Source: an uncultured Flavobacteriales bacterium | Lineage (GTDB): Bacteria; Bacteroidota; Bacteroidia; Flavobacteriales_D; Parvicellaceae | DNA length: 42,625 nt | Reading direction: 5' to 3' | Assembly: GCA_913030835.1 (NCBI GenBank) | Contig: CAJWDP010000026.1 | Span: forward strand, 1-42,625 | In this document: piece after piece, positions 7,679 to 17,149 of the stretch | Layout: every line of letters starts with the position of its first letter | Numbering within the stretch: the stretch's first letter is position 1 | Notes under the pieces: model-generated | Databases searched by the model: none | Seen by the model: only the letters and a program-made list of their open reading frames with translations | Told to the model about the DNA's origin: nothing | Translations under genes and position numbers: made by a program

Positions 7679-9562
7679 TTATTCAATAATGAATTTTTTA
7701 GTTGATCGTTTTGCATCAACTGTCAAGGTGTAGTAGTAGATTCCACTTGCTAGATTAGAACCGTTGAACTCGATATTTTGACTTCCGGCACCTAATACAC
7801 CAAGGTTTCTGTTTTCAATTACTTTACCAGTAACGTCGGTTACCGTGAAGGCTACATTACCAGCATTACTTAGCGTGAATGGAATAACGGTGTTGTCGTT
7901 GAATGGGTTAGGTCGGTTTTGCCCTAGATTCACTGAAGTTGAATTTTCACTGATTCCGGTAGAAGCAGCTCCGGTTACATTTAACCTCATCATAAAACAA
8001 TCCGTAGTGTAATATGCTTGATTTGAACCATCCAACGGATACCAGGAAATTCCTGCTGTTGTCCAAGAACCACCAACTGCAGGGGCATCACCAGAAACAC
8101 CTACAAAAAGGGAATCGAACTCGTTGAAAATTGAAAAAGTCCATACCTGACCAAGTGCAGCATCTATAGGGAATCCGGCACCACCTGTTAATGGGTCTGT
8201 TAATGGTAATTCTACCCAAACTTCACTACCTGCTCCTGCTGTTAAATCAGCAGCAGTTAATGTATACGTTGGCACAGGAGCAGTTACTCCGTCAAATACT
8301 GCATTTCCAGCTGGGTCGTAAATGTTGTATTTCACTTCTAGACCCGCAGTATTTCTTGTTCCTCCTGGGAATACGGCAGCAATTGAATAGACCGTATCTG
8401 AGTTGTAGAACTGATAATCCAAAAAGAATTCTACTGGATCGATCAATCCATCAGCATCGAAATCCTGTGTATTGTAAGCGCCAGAATATACCCCCTGATC
8501 TCTTGCGTACAGATTATTCGTCACTTCAAAATCCCAAACACTATCAATCACATTGTCGGTTGGATCAGTGTCTGTCGAGTCCGAGTTTACACTCCAAGCT
8601 ACTGCATACGAACCATTTGTTAGGCCAGATGCCGCTAAAGGCCCTGCCGAAAGTGTATCTTGGACACCTGTTCCCGCAAGAGAAGTATAAGAAGTTGATG
8701 TGTAGGTTCCTGATCCTGACCCTGATAACGTTACGGTCATAGCACAGTTGGGTTGATCAACACCACCCGCGTTAAGAACCGTTCCAAAAAAGTTGATGTC
8801 ATTCAATTGATTTTGAGGCATTTTGGAGTATGGAATCCATGGTGTTGCAGATGCTGGAGTATTGGTCCACCATGCATCTGTTAGCTGCAATGAATTGTTT
8901 GGAGTTTCAACAAGAGCTACATCATCAACCATCCAAGCATAATCGCATCCGCCAATGTATCTAAACCCAATGTAAGCTGTTGCACTGTTCGCAATAGTTG
9001 GGCTAACATCAATTGTTACGACCTCTGGATTTGCAGAAGCATCATTCGTTGCAAGGCTAGTATGTACTTCGTATTCAGTCCAAGTAACACCATCATTACT
9101 GGCGATAACGTAAACAGCACCTACATACTTTCTGTAGTACGATTCAAATTGAACAGCTACTGCACCATATGCGGAAGCATCAACCGGGTTCACGATCGTT
9201 ACATCAGCATTCTGGCTTCCTGAGCACATAAGGTCGGAATCGTATAATGCGAAACCATTTGCTACTGTAGTGGATGCAATTCCGGCAATAGCGTAAGCAC
9301 CTGAAGGTACACCTGTTCCTATCACCCAGTTGTCCCCAGATCCGGCATTATCTGTAAATGTCCAATCCGATGGAGTTCCAAAGTCATTCGTCCAAATAAT
9401 TGCTTTCTCCTCGCTACTAACCGATTGAACGGAAGACAACGGTTTTGAAAACGGTTGTTTTGTTTTTGTTACAAACAAGTTCTCACTTGTTCTATTGCTT
9501 TGAGCATAGACTGAGCCAAATGCCGTTCCTAAACACAAAGCAAAAAGGTAGAATTTTTTCAT
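7679..9562 (-). CDS. T9SS-secreted surface protein, paralog 3 of 3
   Basis: This 627-aa protein starts MKKFYLFALCLGTAFGSVYAQ (signal peptide). The N-terminal module (IWTNDFGTPSDWTFTDNAGS ... YAWMVDDVALVE) is again distinct. The middle region starts at LTDAWWTNTPASATP and holds DFDADGLID near residue 366, FFLDYQFYNSDTV and WTTAGISWYPLDGS. The sorting domain LGQNRPNPFNDNTVIPFTL ... GIYYYTL ... KKFIIE is closest to that of paralog 2, so these two look like the more recent duplication. The protein is predicted to be secreted by T9SS and surface-attached. Frames on the opposite strand here are shadows. No enzyme motif is visible. Confidence 0.88.
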   Translation of the reverse strand: MKKFYLFALCLGTAFGSVYAQSNRTSENLFVTKTKQPFSKPLSSVQSVSSEEKAIIWTNDFGTPSDWTFTDNAGSGDNWVIGTGVPSGAYAIAGIASTTVANGFALYDSDLMCSGSQNADVTIVNPVDASAYGAVAVQFESYYRKYVGAVYVIASNDGVTWTEYEVHTSLATNDASANPEVVTIDVSPTIANSATAYIGFRYIGGCDYAWMVDDVALVETPNNSLQLTDAWWTNTPASATPWIPYSKMPQNQLNDINFFGTVLNAGGVDQPNCAMTVTLSGSGSGTYTSTSYTSLAGTGVQDTLSAGPLAASGLTNGSYAVAWSVNSDSTDTDPTDNVIDSVWDFEVTNNLYARDQGVYSGAYNTQDFDADGLIDPVEFFLDYQFYNSDTVYSIAAVFPGGTRNTAGLEVKYNIYDPAGNAVFDGVTAPVPTYTLTAADLTAGAGSEVWVELPLTDPLTGGAGFPIDAALGQVWTFSIFNEFDSLFVGVSGDAPAVGGSWTTAGISWYPLDGSNQAYYTTDCFMMRLNVTGAASTGISENSTSVNLGQNRPNPFNDNTVIPFTLSNAGNVAFTVTDVTGKVIENRNLGVLGAGSQNIEFNGSNLASGIYYYTLTVDAKRSTKKFIIE

Positions 9563-9652
9563 GATTTAATTTTATTGATTTTGTTTCATTCTAAATTGGC
9601 TCGTGAATGTACAAAATCTAGCATCTCAAAGCAAACAAAGTGAATACTTGGT

Positions 9653-12511
9653 CTACGATTCGACTAATTCTTCCACATACGTAGAGAGTGGGCGGCAATC
9701 ACAAACCAAATTTCTGTCGCCATAGGCATTGTCTACTCTCCGAACAGATGTCCAAAACTTGTTGTTTCTAAGACTTTCCAAAGGGTAGGCCGCTTCTTCT
9801 CGAGAGTATACTTCATTCCAGCTGTCACTGATGACCATGGCTGCTGTATGCGGGGCATTTTTTAGAATGTTATTCTCTGCTGGTGCTTCTCCCGATTCAA
9901 CTTGTCCAATTTCCTCTCGTATTTTGATCATGGATTCTGCGAATCTGTCAAGCTCTTCCTTGGATTCACTTTCAGTGGGCTCGATCATAAGTGTCCCGGC
10001 CACAGGGAATGAAACCGTAGGCGCGTGGAAACCAAAGTCAATTAACCTTTTGGCAATGTCTTCTACTTCAATCCCGCAAGATTTTTTGAACGATCTGCAA
10101 TCTACGATCATCTCGTGAGCAACCGTGTTGTTTTCACCGGTGTAAAGCACGTTATAATGACCTTCTAATTTTGCTTTGAGGTAGTTTGCATTTAGAATTG
10201 CAATTTCCGTGGATTCTCGCAGACCTTCTCTACCCAACATTTTTATGTATCCATAGGAAATCAAAAGAATGAGGGAGCTGCCCCATGGTGATGCCGATAT
10301 TCCGGAAATTGCCTGATCACCACCCGATTCAATCACTGCATTTCCGGGAAGAAAAGGAACCAGATGCTTGGCAACTCCGATTGGGCCCATGCCCGGTCCA
10401 CCGCCTCCGTGTGGAATGGCAAATGTCTTGTGCAAGTTTAAATGACAAACGTCAGCTCCGATATTCCCCGGATTAGTAAGGCCTACCTGGGCATTCATGT
10501 TAGCGCCATCCATGTACACTTGTCCACCGTATTGATGAACAATCGACGTAACTTCTTTTATTGCTGATTCATACACCCCATGTGTGGAAGGGTAGGTGAC
10601 CATTAGCGCTGCAAGATCATCTGCATACTTTTCGGCTTTGGATTTAAGATCTTCCAGATCAATGTTGCCTGCATCGTCACACTTGGTTACGACCACCTTC
10701 ATTCCTGCCATCACAGCAGACGCTGGATTTGTACCATGCGCAGACGAAGGAATAAGACATACGTTCCTGTTAAAATCACCATTTGCTTGATGGAATGCTC
10801 GAATGACCATTAGTCCTGCATACTCTCCTTGTGCACCTGAATTGGGTTGGAGGGAAACTTTTGCAAATCCAGTGATTTCGCTGAGGTCTCTGTCCAATTC
10901 TTCAATTATTTGCTGATAGCCTGCTGCTTGGTCCACTGGCACAAATGGATGAACATTGGCAAATAGTGGGTTGGAAAGAGGTCCTAGTTCACTCGCTGCA
11001 TTGAGCTTCATCGTGCAAGAGCCCAAAGGAATCATACTATGAACCAAAGACAGATCTTTATTTTCCAAACGCTTCAAATAGCGCATCATTTCGGTCTCCG
11101 AATGGTATGAATTAAATACATCAGCGTTTAGTATTTCAGACTTTCTGGCATGCGCTATTTCCGAATCCTGTATATCTTCTATTGTGGTACTCGTTTTTCC
11201 TCCGGCTTTGGAAAAAATCGCTAAAATGAGGTTCAGATGTTCTACTCGAGTTGTTTCATCTAGAGAGATGCCAACTCCCTGTGCGTCGTACCTGAAGTTA
11301 ACCTCGTGTTCAAGAGCGATCTCTTTCAGGTTTTCCGGAGGATTGGTGACCAATATCGTATCGAAAAAGTCAGTGCTTTCTAATTGGAAGCCCATTGCGG
11401 ATAATTCCGAGCCCAATTTTTTAGTTTTTGCATGAATGCCTTTCGCTATACTTCTGATCCCTTCCGGGCCGTGATAAACGGCATACATTCCTGCCATAAC
11501 CGCTAATAGCGCCTGTGCAGTGCAGATATTTGAAGTTGCTTTATCCCTTCGAATGTGCTGCTCTCTGGTTTGCAGAGCCATTCGCAATGCGGGATTGCCG
11601 TCTGCGTCCTGGGAAACACCAATAATTCTTCCGGGAATATTTCTTTTGTAATCCTCCTTGGTTGCAAAATAAGCAGCATGTGGGCCTCCATAACCCATTG
11701 GAACACCAAATCTTTGAGTATTCCCTACTACCGCATCTGCGCCCCACTCTCCAGGAGGTGTAAGCAGCACTAAGCTCATAATGTCTGCAGCAACGACTAC
11801 TTTGGTTTCGACATCATTGGCCGATTTGACAAAGTTACTGTAGTCTTGAACTGCTCCGTTTTTTTCCGGGTATTGAAGTAATGCTCCGAAATAAGACTCG
11901 TCTAGTTCAATAGAATCAAAGTCTCCTACAACTACCTCGATATTAAGAGGTATAGCTCTTGCCGTAACTACATCAATTGTTTGTGGATAACAGGCATCGC
12001 TTATAAAAAACTTGTTGTGACCTGCTTTTTGAGAAGCCCGCGATCGGGTATTGAAAAACATAATCATGGCTTCCGCTGCTGCCGTGCCTTCATCCAGTAA
12101 TGACGCATTTGCAATCTCCATCCCGGTTAGGTCCATGACCATGGTTTGAAAGTTAAGCAGTGCCTCAAGTCTACCTTGAGCGATCTCAGCTTGGTAAGGG
12201 GTGTAGGCTGTGTACCATCCCGGATTTTCAAAAACATTTCGCTGTACTACACTTGGAACAATGGTGCCATAATAACCGAGCCCTATAAAGGATGTGTACC
12301 CTTTATTCTTAGATGCCATGGTCTCCATGTGTTTCAGATAATCTACTTCCGTCATCCCCGATGCAATATTTAGCTCGGAGTTGAGCCTGATTTCAGCAGG
12401 AATGGTTTTGTCCAATAAGCTTTCTACGGAAACTTCTTTCATTTCCTTTAACATTTCCGAAACCTTTCTATTGCTAGGACCTATGTGCCTTTGAGAAAAT
12501 ACTTGAGCCAT
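9653..12511 (-). CDS. gcvP: Glycine dehydrogenase (decarboxylating), glycine cleavage P-protein
   Basis: This is the single-chain (P1+P2 fused) P-protein, 952 aa from the ATG at 12511 (MAQVFSQRHIGPSNRKVSEM), the usual length of the fused form. It is the PLP enzyme that decarboxylates glycine and loads the aminomethyl group on the H-protein lipoyl arm. Visible motifs are FIGLGYYGTIVPSVVQRNVF and ENPGWYTAYTPYQAEIAQGR in the N-terminal half, and HLNLHKTFAIPHGGGGPG, with the PLP lysine near residue 695, in the C-terminal half. A TTG nine codons upstream is also in frame, but it overlaps the -7 box at 12535-12543, so the ATG is chosen. gcvT and gcvH are not in this window. Confidence 0.96.
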   Translation of the reverse strand: MAQVFSQRHIGPSNRKVSEMLKEMKEVSVESLLDKTIPAEIRLNSELNIASGMTEVDYLKHMETMASKNKGYTSFIGLGYYGTIVPSVVQRNVFENPGWYTAYTPYQAEIAQGRLEALLNFQTMVMDLTGMEIANASLLDEGTAAAEAMIMFFNTRSRASQKAGHNKFFISDACYPQTIDVVTARAIPLNIEVVVGDFDSIELDESYFGALLQYPEKNGAVQDYSNFVKSANDVETKVVVAADIMSLVLLTPPGEWGADAVVGNTQRFGVPMGYGGPHAAYFATKEDYKRNIPGRIIGVSQDADGNPALRMALQTREQHIRRDKATSNICTAQALLAVMAGMYAVYHGPEGIRSIAKGIHAKTKKLGSELSAMGFQLESTDFFDTILVTNPPENLKEIALEHEVNFRYDAQGVGISLDETTRVEHLNLILAIFSKAGGKTSTTIEDIQDSEIAHARKSEILNADVFNSYHSETEMMRYLKRLENKDLSLVHSMIPLGSCTMKLNAASELGPLSNPLFANVHPFVPVDQAAGYQQIIEELDRDLSEITGFAKVSLQPNSGAQGEYAGLMVIRAFHQANGDFNRNVCLIPSSAHGTNPASAVMAGMKVVVTKCDDAGNIDLEDLKSKAEKYADDLAALMVTYPSTHGVYESAIKEVTSIVHQYGGQVYMDGANMNAQVGLTNPGNIGADVCHLNLHKTFAIPHGGGGPGMGPIGVAKHLVPFLPGNAVIESGGDQAISGISASPWGSSLILLISYGYIKMLGREGLRESTEIAILNANYLKAKLEGHYNVLYTGENNTVAHEMIVDCRSFKKSCGIEVEDIAKRLIDFGFHAPTVSFPVAGTLMIEPTESESKEELDRFAESMIKIREEIGQVESGEAPAENNILKNAPHTAAMVISDSWNEVYSREEAAYPLESLRNNKFWTSVRRVDNAYGDRNLVCDCRPLSTYVEELVES

Positions 12512-12534
12512 GACTACATTGTAATTTTGAGACT

Positions 12535-12543
12535 GCAAATATA
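12535..12543 (-). promoter_or_regulatory. -7 box of gcvP promoter
   Basis: The minus strand reads TATATTTGC, a perfect TAnnTTTGY, 24 bases upstream of the gcvP ATG. No clear -33 TTTG is seen. The box rules out the upstream TTG as the gcvP start. No glycine-riboswitch-like structure is seen in the short leader. Confidence 0.55.
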
Positions 12544-12619
12544 AATGAAAACAACATCCGAATTAGCCATATTTGTGTGCAATTTTGAAACAAACACCTC
12601 TACTGAAATCGTTAAATGT

Positions 12620-12627
12620 TATATTTG
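12620..12627 (+). promoter_or_regulatory. Possible -7 box before the 12633 gene
   Basis: TATATTTG matches TAnnTTTG and lies only 6 bases before the chosen ATG at 12633. If it is used, the transcript would be almost leaderless. A second, one-mismatch box (CATATTTG at 12568-12575) is an alternative. Confidence 0.35.
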
Positions 12628-12632
12628 ATCAA

Positions 12633-13319
12633 ATGGTAGTTAAAAAGATCCAAATTTTCGTTTTAATTAGTTCAGTAGTACTGAGCTTCTGTTTTGTATC
12701 CTACGCTCAAGAGAATGAGATCTTGCTGATCAATGGTAAACGCATTGAAGCTACCGTAATTCAGAACGACGGGGAGTTTCTAAAATACGAGTTTAAGAAA
12801 AAGGATAACTTATTTGTAAAAGAGATAGACCTGCTGCGTGTTTATTCTTTCACTAAGAATAAAAACGAAACAGTCGTTTACAAAAAGGATACAGCTCTTG
12901 GAAACGTTTTTTCTCAAGACGAAATGAGGATGTTTATATATGGTGAGTCTGATGCCGAAGAAACAATAAAATCCTGGCCTTATGTTGTCAGTGGATTCGT
13001 GGTAGGGTATGGAGTGTCCATTCTAGACACCTATTCAGGAAAGGATTTACCAGAAACGAGTATCAATGAAAAAGGATTTTTCAAGTCAGCACCAAGTATG
13101 GTTCATTTCGCAGTGCCTTTCGTTTTTCCCATTGTTTGTGGAAAGATCAAGCCAAAGGTAAAATCAAAACACGTTTCAGATGATCTGTTTTTGGTGAATG
13201 AACAATTCCTGATCGGGTTTCAAAAGAATGCTCGATTCAAACGAATAATGGGAGGTTTGGTCGGAAGTCTCTCGGGCACAGTTCTTGGAATAGTAACGTA
13301 TGCAATGGCTAGAGAGTAG
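12633..13319 (+). CDS. Hypothetical exported/membrane protein
   Basis: This 228-aa protein starts at the ATG at 12633 (MVVKKIQIFVLISSVVLSFC ... YAQE), chosen because it gives a standard signal peptide. A frame extension 20 codons upstream would bury it. Residues 28-85 read NEILLINGKRIEATVIQNDG and LKYEFKKKDN, a strand-rich domain like the small 'NGK.i.a.v...' modules of Bacteroidota envelope proteins. Later hydrophobic stretches (YVVSGFVVGYGVSILD, VHFAVPFVFPIVCGK, GGLVGSLSGTVLGIVTYAM) could be two or three membrane helices or glycine-rich hydrophobic hairpins. The stop shares one base with the GTG start of the next gene (13319), so translation may be coupled. Function unknown. Confidence 0.65.
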   Translation: MVVKKIQIFVLISSVVLSFCFVSYAQENEILLINGKRIEATVIQNDGEFLKYEFKKKDNLFVKEIDLLRVYSFTKNKNETVVYKKDTALGNVFSQDEMRMFIYGESDAEETIKSWPYVVSGFVVGYGVSILDTYSGKDLPETSINEKGFFKSAPSMVHFAVPFVFPIVCGKIKPKVKSKHVSDDLFLVNEQFLIGFQKNARFKRIMGGLVGSLSGTVLGIVTYAMARE

Positions 13320-14191
13320 TGTCGGTCATTACCGACATATTTCGGTTGTTGGTTTTCAGTAATTTTTGGATTTCCATCGGAGCGGTGGCGTATAGCATGG
13401 TAACAGTGCTTCAGCTAGATCTTGATGTGCCGGTCGAATTTTATTGGTTTGTTGGATGCTGCACTTTATGCTCCTACTCTTTACAACGATTTATACAGTT
13501 TTCGTATCTCAAAAAACAATCTGCTAGGCAAAAATGGCTGGGGGGCAACCGACTTTATGTGGGTGGAGCTGTTCTGTTTTCCGGTTTAGGAGGAGTAATC
13601 TTAGGTTTGACGGTGCTCACCGCTTTTCAAATCTTGTGCTTTGTTCCGGTAGCACTAATTAGTCTTTTCTATTCAACCAGGGTGTTAGGTAAGACTAGTG
13701 CGTCAAAGACGAAAGAAAAAAAAAGCCTAAGGGATGTTCCGGGAATCAAGATCTTCATGGTCGCAATCTCATGGAGCTTTCTATGCGGATTAATGCCAAT
13801 ATGGCTTTCGGGTTTCTCTTCCATTAATGTGGGACAGGTGATTCTTGTATGTGCCGAAAAACTCTTTTTTATCGTTGCAATCACGATCCCTTTTGATATT
13901 CGGGACTTAAGACATGACAAAGAAAGCAACAGTACAATTCCCCAGGTTTTTGGCGTTAAGAAGAGTATCTACATAGCTATTGGCTTGCTTGTTTTTGGAT
14001 CATTTTGTTTGCTATTTACTTCTTCGGTGTCGGCAGAGGCAGCTACTGGATTAATGCTTTCTTATGCAGCAACTCTAATTCTGTTGCTTTTTGTTGAAGA
14101 GGATAAACCCGAATTGTATTTCTCCGGGTTCATTGATGCCACAATGGTGCTTCAACTGTTGTTTGTATGGGGTGCGATCAATTTACTTTGA
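13319..14191 (+). CDS. UbiA-superfamily-like polytopic membrane protein
   Basis: This 290-aa protein has about eight or nine hydrophobic segments and starts at a GTG overlapping the previous stop by one base. The second half has IPFDIRDLRHDKESNSTIPQ (Asp193, Asp196, Asp200) followed by VFG. This strongly resembles the second aspartate motif of UbiA prenyltransferases (D-x-x-D-x-x-x-D ... K/TIP..fG). The first motif, normally NDxxDxxxD, appears to be replaced by SLQRFIQFS around residues 54-62, so ordinary prenyl-diphosphate Mg2+ binding may be lost. It could be a divergent UbiA enzyme or a non-catalytic relative. The last 14 bases overlap the 3' end of the convergent hemL. Confidence 0.6.
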   Translation: MSVITDIFRLLVFSNFWISIGAVAYSMVTVLQLDLDVPVEFYWFVGCCTLCSYSLQRFIQFSYLKKQSARQKWLGGNRLYVGGAVLFSGLGGVILGLTVLTAFQILCFVPVALISLFYSTRVLGKTSASKTKEKKSLRDVPGIKIFMVAISWSFLCGLMPIWLSGFSSINVGQVILVCAEKLFFIVAITIPFDIRDLRHDKESNSTIPQVFGVKKSIYIAIGLLVFGSFCLLFTSSVSAEAATGLMLSYAATLILLLFVEEDKPELYFSGFIDATMVLQLLFVWGAINLL

Positions 14192-15485
14192 CTTCACTAA
14201 ACGCAATATCTAACGATTCTATAAAAGCATTGGCAGCCAATTCCAAGTCGTTTTCCGTGTGTGCCGCCGAAATAAAACCAACTTCAAATCCTGAGGGACC
14301 GAGATAAATGCCTCTTTCAAGAAGTTCTTTGTGAAGAACAGTAAAGTAGTTCATACTTTCCGGGTCGATCTGGCTCGATTTTCTGACTGAAACTTGATCA
14401 CTGAATGTCAGCCAGAATATAGATCCCATTTGGTGGATATTAAATAAGTATCCTTTCGACCGAGTGTGAGTTAGGATTTTGTCTATGAACAGCTTTGTTT
14501 TACTTTCCATTTTTTCATAAAATCCATCCGTCAGGCATTCTTTCAATGCCGCAGCTCCTGCTGCCATAGCAACTGGATTTCCACTTAGTGTCCCTGCTTG
14601 ATACACAGGCCCCATTGGACTTACTTTGTTCATTACCTCTGCAGAGGACGCATATGCTCCTACGGGCATACCGCCACCAATCACCTTGCCAAAAGCAATC
14701 ACATCGGGTTTGATGTCGTAGAAACCTGCAGCACCTTCGAAACCAATTCGAAATCCGGAAATCACCTCGTCGAAGAACAGTAAAATGTTGTTTTCTGTGC
14801 AGACTTCTCGAAGGAATTGCAAAAACTCTCTTCCTTGAATCAGCAGCCCGTTATTGGCCGGAATTGGTTCAATAGCAATACAGGCGATTTCATCCTTGTA
14901 CTCGGCTATGGCATTCAATACAGCCGTTTTATCATTGAGTGGTAGAACAATAGTTTCCTGAGCAAAGGATTCCGGCACACCAGCAGAAGTGGACGTGCCC
15001 AATGTGGCCAATCCTGACCCTGCTTCAACCAAGAGAGCGTCAACATGCCCGTGGTAACAGCCTTCGAATTTGATTACTTTGTTCCTTCCCGTGTATCCTC
15101 TAGCCAATCGTAAGGCAGACATTGCCGCTTCAGTTCCGGAGCTGACGAAGCGTATACGTTCCACAAACCGATGGTTGGAAAGAATCAATTCGCCAAGTTC
15201 ATTCTCCTGAACAGTTGGTGTTCCGAATGAAGTTCCGTTTGAAGTGGTTTCTATAATCGCTTCCCGCACCTGCTTGTTGTTGTGTCCCAAAATTAGAGGT
15301 CCCCAGGAACAACAGAAATCAATGAATTCATTTCCATCCGCATCCCAGATTCTGCATCCATCCCCTTTTTTAATAAAAAGAGGGGTCCCACCAACTGATT
15401 TAAAGGCACGCACCGGGGAGTTTACTCCACCGGGAAATAATTGTTTTGCTTTAGAAAATAGCTTTTCGGAATTGACTTTTATCAT
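14178..15485 (-). CDS. hemL: Glutamate-1-semialdehyde 2,1-aminomutase
   Basis: This 435-aa protein has the full length of HemL. It is the PLP/PMP enzyme that turns glutamate-1-semialdehyde into 5-aminolevulinate in the C5 tetrapyrrole pathway, in the cytosol. Motifs seen are [18 protein letters not shown] at the N-terminus, [56 protein letters not shown] and [18 protein letters not shown] with the PLP lysine at about residue 267. These separate it from ornithine/4-aminobutyrate class III relatives. It starts at the ATG at 15485 ([10 protein letters not shown]) and is divergent from kynU across only 66 bases. Its 3' end overlaps the UbiA-like gene by 14 bases. Confidence 0.95.
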   Translation of the reverse strand: MIKVNSEKLFSKAKQLFPGGVNSPVRAFKSVGGTPLFIKKGDGCRIWDADGNEFIDFCCSWGPLILGHNNKQVREAIIETTSNGTSFGTPTVQENELGELILSNHRFVERIRFVSSGTEAAMSALRLARGYTGRNKVIKFEGCYHGHVDALLVEAGSGLATLGTSTSAGVPESFAQETIVLPLNDKTAVLNAIAEYKDEIACIAIEPIPANNGLLIQGREFLQFLREVCTENNILLFFDEVISGFRIGFEGAAGFYDIKPDVIAFGKVIGGGMPVGAYASSAEVMNKVSPMGPVYQAGTLSGNPVAMAAGAAALKECLTDGFYEKMESKTKLFIDKILTHTRSKGYLFNIHQMGSIFWLTFSDQVSVRKSSQIDPESMNYFTVLHKELLERGIYLGPSGFEVGFISAAHTENDLELAANAFIESLDIAFSEVKVN

Positions 15486-15507
15486 ATTCTTGGCTTCTCT
15501 GAATTTT

Positions 15508-15516
15508 TATCTTTGT
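15508..15516 (+). promoter_or_regulatory. -7 box of kynU promoter
   Basis: TATCTTTGT fits TAnnTTTGY and lies 36 bases before the kynU ATG at 15552. It overlaps a possible earlier in-frame start (15513), which supports the downstream ATG. No good -33 element is seen. Confidence 0.5.
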
Positions 15517-15528
15517 CCACTACTAAGT

Positions 15529-15537
15529 GCAAAATTA
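15529..15537 (-). promoter_or_regulatory. -7 box of hemL promoter
   Basis: The minus strand reads TAATTTTGC, a perfect TAnnTTTGY, 44 bases upstream of the hemL ATG. It faces the kynU box 12 bases away, so the two promoters overlap head to head. Confidence 0.5.
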
Positions 15538-15551
15538 GGATTTGTTATCTT

Positions 15552-16823
15552 ATGGAATATCAAAACACATTAGAATTTGCAACAAAAGCAGATCATAATG
15601 ACGAGCTAAACGCAGTCAGAGATAGGTTTCATTTTCCTGTTATAGAAGGTAAAAAGTGTTTGTATTTCACAGGAAATTCATTGGGTCTTCAGCCGAAGTC
15701 AACCAAAGAATTTGTGGATCAGGAGCTGAGCGATTGGGCTGCATTCGGCGTAGAAGGTCATTTTCATTCGAAGAGACCATGGTATGCTTACCATGAATTT
15801 TTGACAGACAAAACAGCGAAGCTGGTGGGCGCACAACCCGATGAGGTGGTTGTTACTCACAGCTTGACAACTAATTTGCATCTTCTTATGGTTAGCTTTT
15901 ACAGGCCTACAAAGGAACGGTACAAAATTATTTGTGAGGCGAAAGCTTTTCCTTCCGATCAATACGCTCTTGAATCACAAGTTAAGTTTCACGGATTTGA
16001 TCCTGAGCAGGCAATAGTCGAGGTTCACCCAAGGGAGGGTGAGAATACGATTCGAAACGATGATATCATCGCCAAGATCAACGAATGCGGAAATGAGCTG
16101 GCATTGGTTATGATCGGAGGAGTGAATTATTTTACCGGACAGGTATTTGATATCCCACGAATTACTAATTCAGGACATGCTGTTGGGGCAAAAGTGGGTT
16201 GGGATTTGGCGCATGCTGCTGGGAATGTCATATTAAAATTACACGATTGGAATGTTGATTTTGCTGCTTGGTGCACATACAAGTATTTAAATTCAGGTCC
16301 CGGAGGAGTCAGTGGAATATTTGTCCATCATCGACACGTCACGAATAAAAACTTACCGCGCTTTGCAGGTTGGTGGGGTCATGATAAGGAAACACGATTC
16401 TTGATGGAAAAGGGGTTTGATCCGATGCCTACTGCAGAATCTTGGCAGCTTAGCAATGCGCCCGTATTGTCCATGGCTGCGCATTTGTCTGCGCTTACCA
16501 TTTTTGATGAGATCGGGATGGAAAAGCTTCGACACAAAACAATACGATTGTCGGGATATTTGGAATTTCTAATTGATGAAATCTCATCCGAATTGAATGT
16601 CAATCTTGAAATTCTTACGCCGAGAAACTGGGAGGAACGGGGGTGTCAATTGTCGATCGTCGCACATGGCTATGGCAAAAAACTATTCGAGAAACTGATG
16701 ACGGAGGGAGTAATTGTGGACTGGCGAGAGCCTAATGTGATTAGAATGGCTCCGGTGCCACTATATAATAGTTTTGAGGATGTGTATCGTTTCGGACAGA
16801 TATTGAAAAGCGCACTACAATGA
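15552..16823 (+). CDS. kynU: Kynureninase
   Basis: This 423-aa protein from the ATG at 15552 ([20 protein letters not shown]) is the size of bacterial kynureninases. It is a PLP enzyme of aminotransferase fold type I that cleaves kynurenine or 3-hydroxykynurenine to (3-hydroxy)anthranilate and alanine. Motifs are [57 protein letters not shown] (PLP Asp) and [19 protein letters not shown] with the Schiff-base lysine at residue 244. The stop overlaps the next ATG (ATGA at 16820). Together with kmo downstream, it completes 3-hydroxyanthranilate formation, which fits tryptophan breakdown or the kynurenine route to NAD. Tryptophan dioxygenase and 3-hydroxyanthranilate dioxygenase genes are not in the window. 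Confidence 0.95.
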   Translation: MEYQNTLEFATKADHNDELNAVRDRFHFPVIEGKKCLYFTGNSLGLQPKSTKEFVDQELSDWAAFGVEGHFHSKRPWYAYHEFLTDKTAKLVGAQPDEVVVTHSLTTNLHLLMVSFYRPTKERYKIICEAKAFPSDQYALESQVKFHGFDPEQAIVEVHPREGENTIRNDDIIAKINECGNELALVMIGGVNYFTGQVFDIPRITNSGHAVGAKVGWDLAHAAGNVILKLHDWNVDFAAWCTYKYLNSGPGGVSGIFVHHRHVTNKNLPRFAGWWGHDKETRFLMEKGFDPMPTAESWQLSNAPVLSMAAHLSALTIFDEIGMEKLRHKTIRLSGYLEFLIDEISSELNVNLEILTPRNWEERGCQLSIVAHGYGKKLFEKLMTEGVIVDWREPNVIRMAPVPLYNSFEDVYRFGQILKSALQ

Positions 16824-17149
16824 GTTCGGAAAACAGAGATAGTTTGACAGAAATTGGCGCAGAAAACAAAACCTGGTTGGATTCTGTTTATGAAATGGAT
16901 TCTACCATATCGGTTGATACTATCGGTGTGCAGGATTCGGTGAACTTAGCATTGTCGAACCAATCTCAAATTGATTTTGAATCGATTCAAGGAATGGCGG
17001 CGATCAACTTGATGTTAAAAGTAATGCTGATACTTATCGCAGGCATTATTATTTGGAGAGTAATTATCATTATAAACAAAAGAAATTCAGCACCAAAAGG
17101 CGGGAAATATTTTCAAAGGAAATACAGCGATAAATGGAAAAACAGATAG
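16820..17149 (+). CDS. Small single-span membrane protein between kynU and kmo
   Basis: This 109-aa protein overlaps kynU by ATGA and kmo by 16 bases, so it is a coupled member of the operon. Residues 1-60 are hydrophilic, acidic and Ser/Asp-rich. Residues about 64-84 ([20 protein letters not shown]) form one strong transmembrane helix, and the tail is basic ([17 protein letters not shown]). By the positive-inside rule the tail should be cytosolic. I recognise no family. Its position suggests a link to kynurenine metabolism, perhaps as a membrane anchor for Kmo, but this is inference. The two overlaps make it unlikely to be a spurious frame. Confidence 0.75.
   Translation: MSSENRDSLTEIGAENKTWLDSVYEMDSTISVDTIGVQDSVNLALSNQSQIDFESIQGMAAINLMLKVMLILIAGIIIWRVIIIINKRNSAPKGGKYFQRKYSDKWKNR

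Noticed and set aside
8191-8742. Long plus-strand frame opposite T9SS paralog 3
   Set aside because: It lies fully inside a clear gene on the other strand, has low-complexity Leu/His/Gln-rich content and lacks family motifs. It is a shadow of repetitive coding sequence.
12512-12632. Glycine riboswitch for gcvP
   Set aside because: The gap between gcvP and the divergent gene is only about 120 bases, with no tandem aptamer-like conserved pattern. The -7 box leaves a leader of some 20 bases.
15513-15551. Upstream start of kynU
   Set aside because: The frame is open from 15513, but that position lies within the -7 box and gives an N-terminus not seen in kynureninases. The ATG at 15552 fits better.
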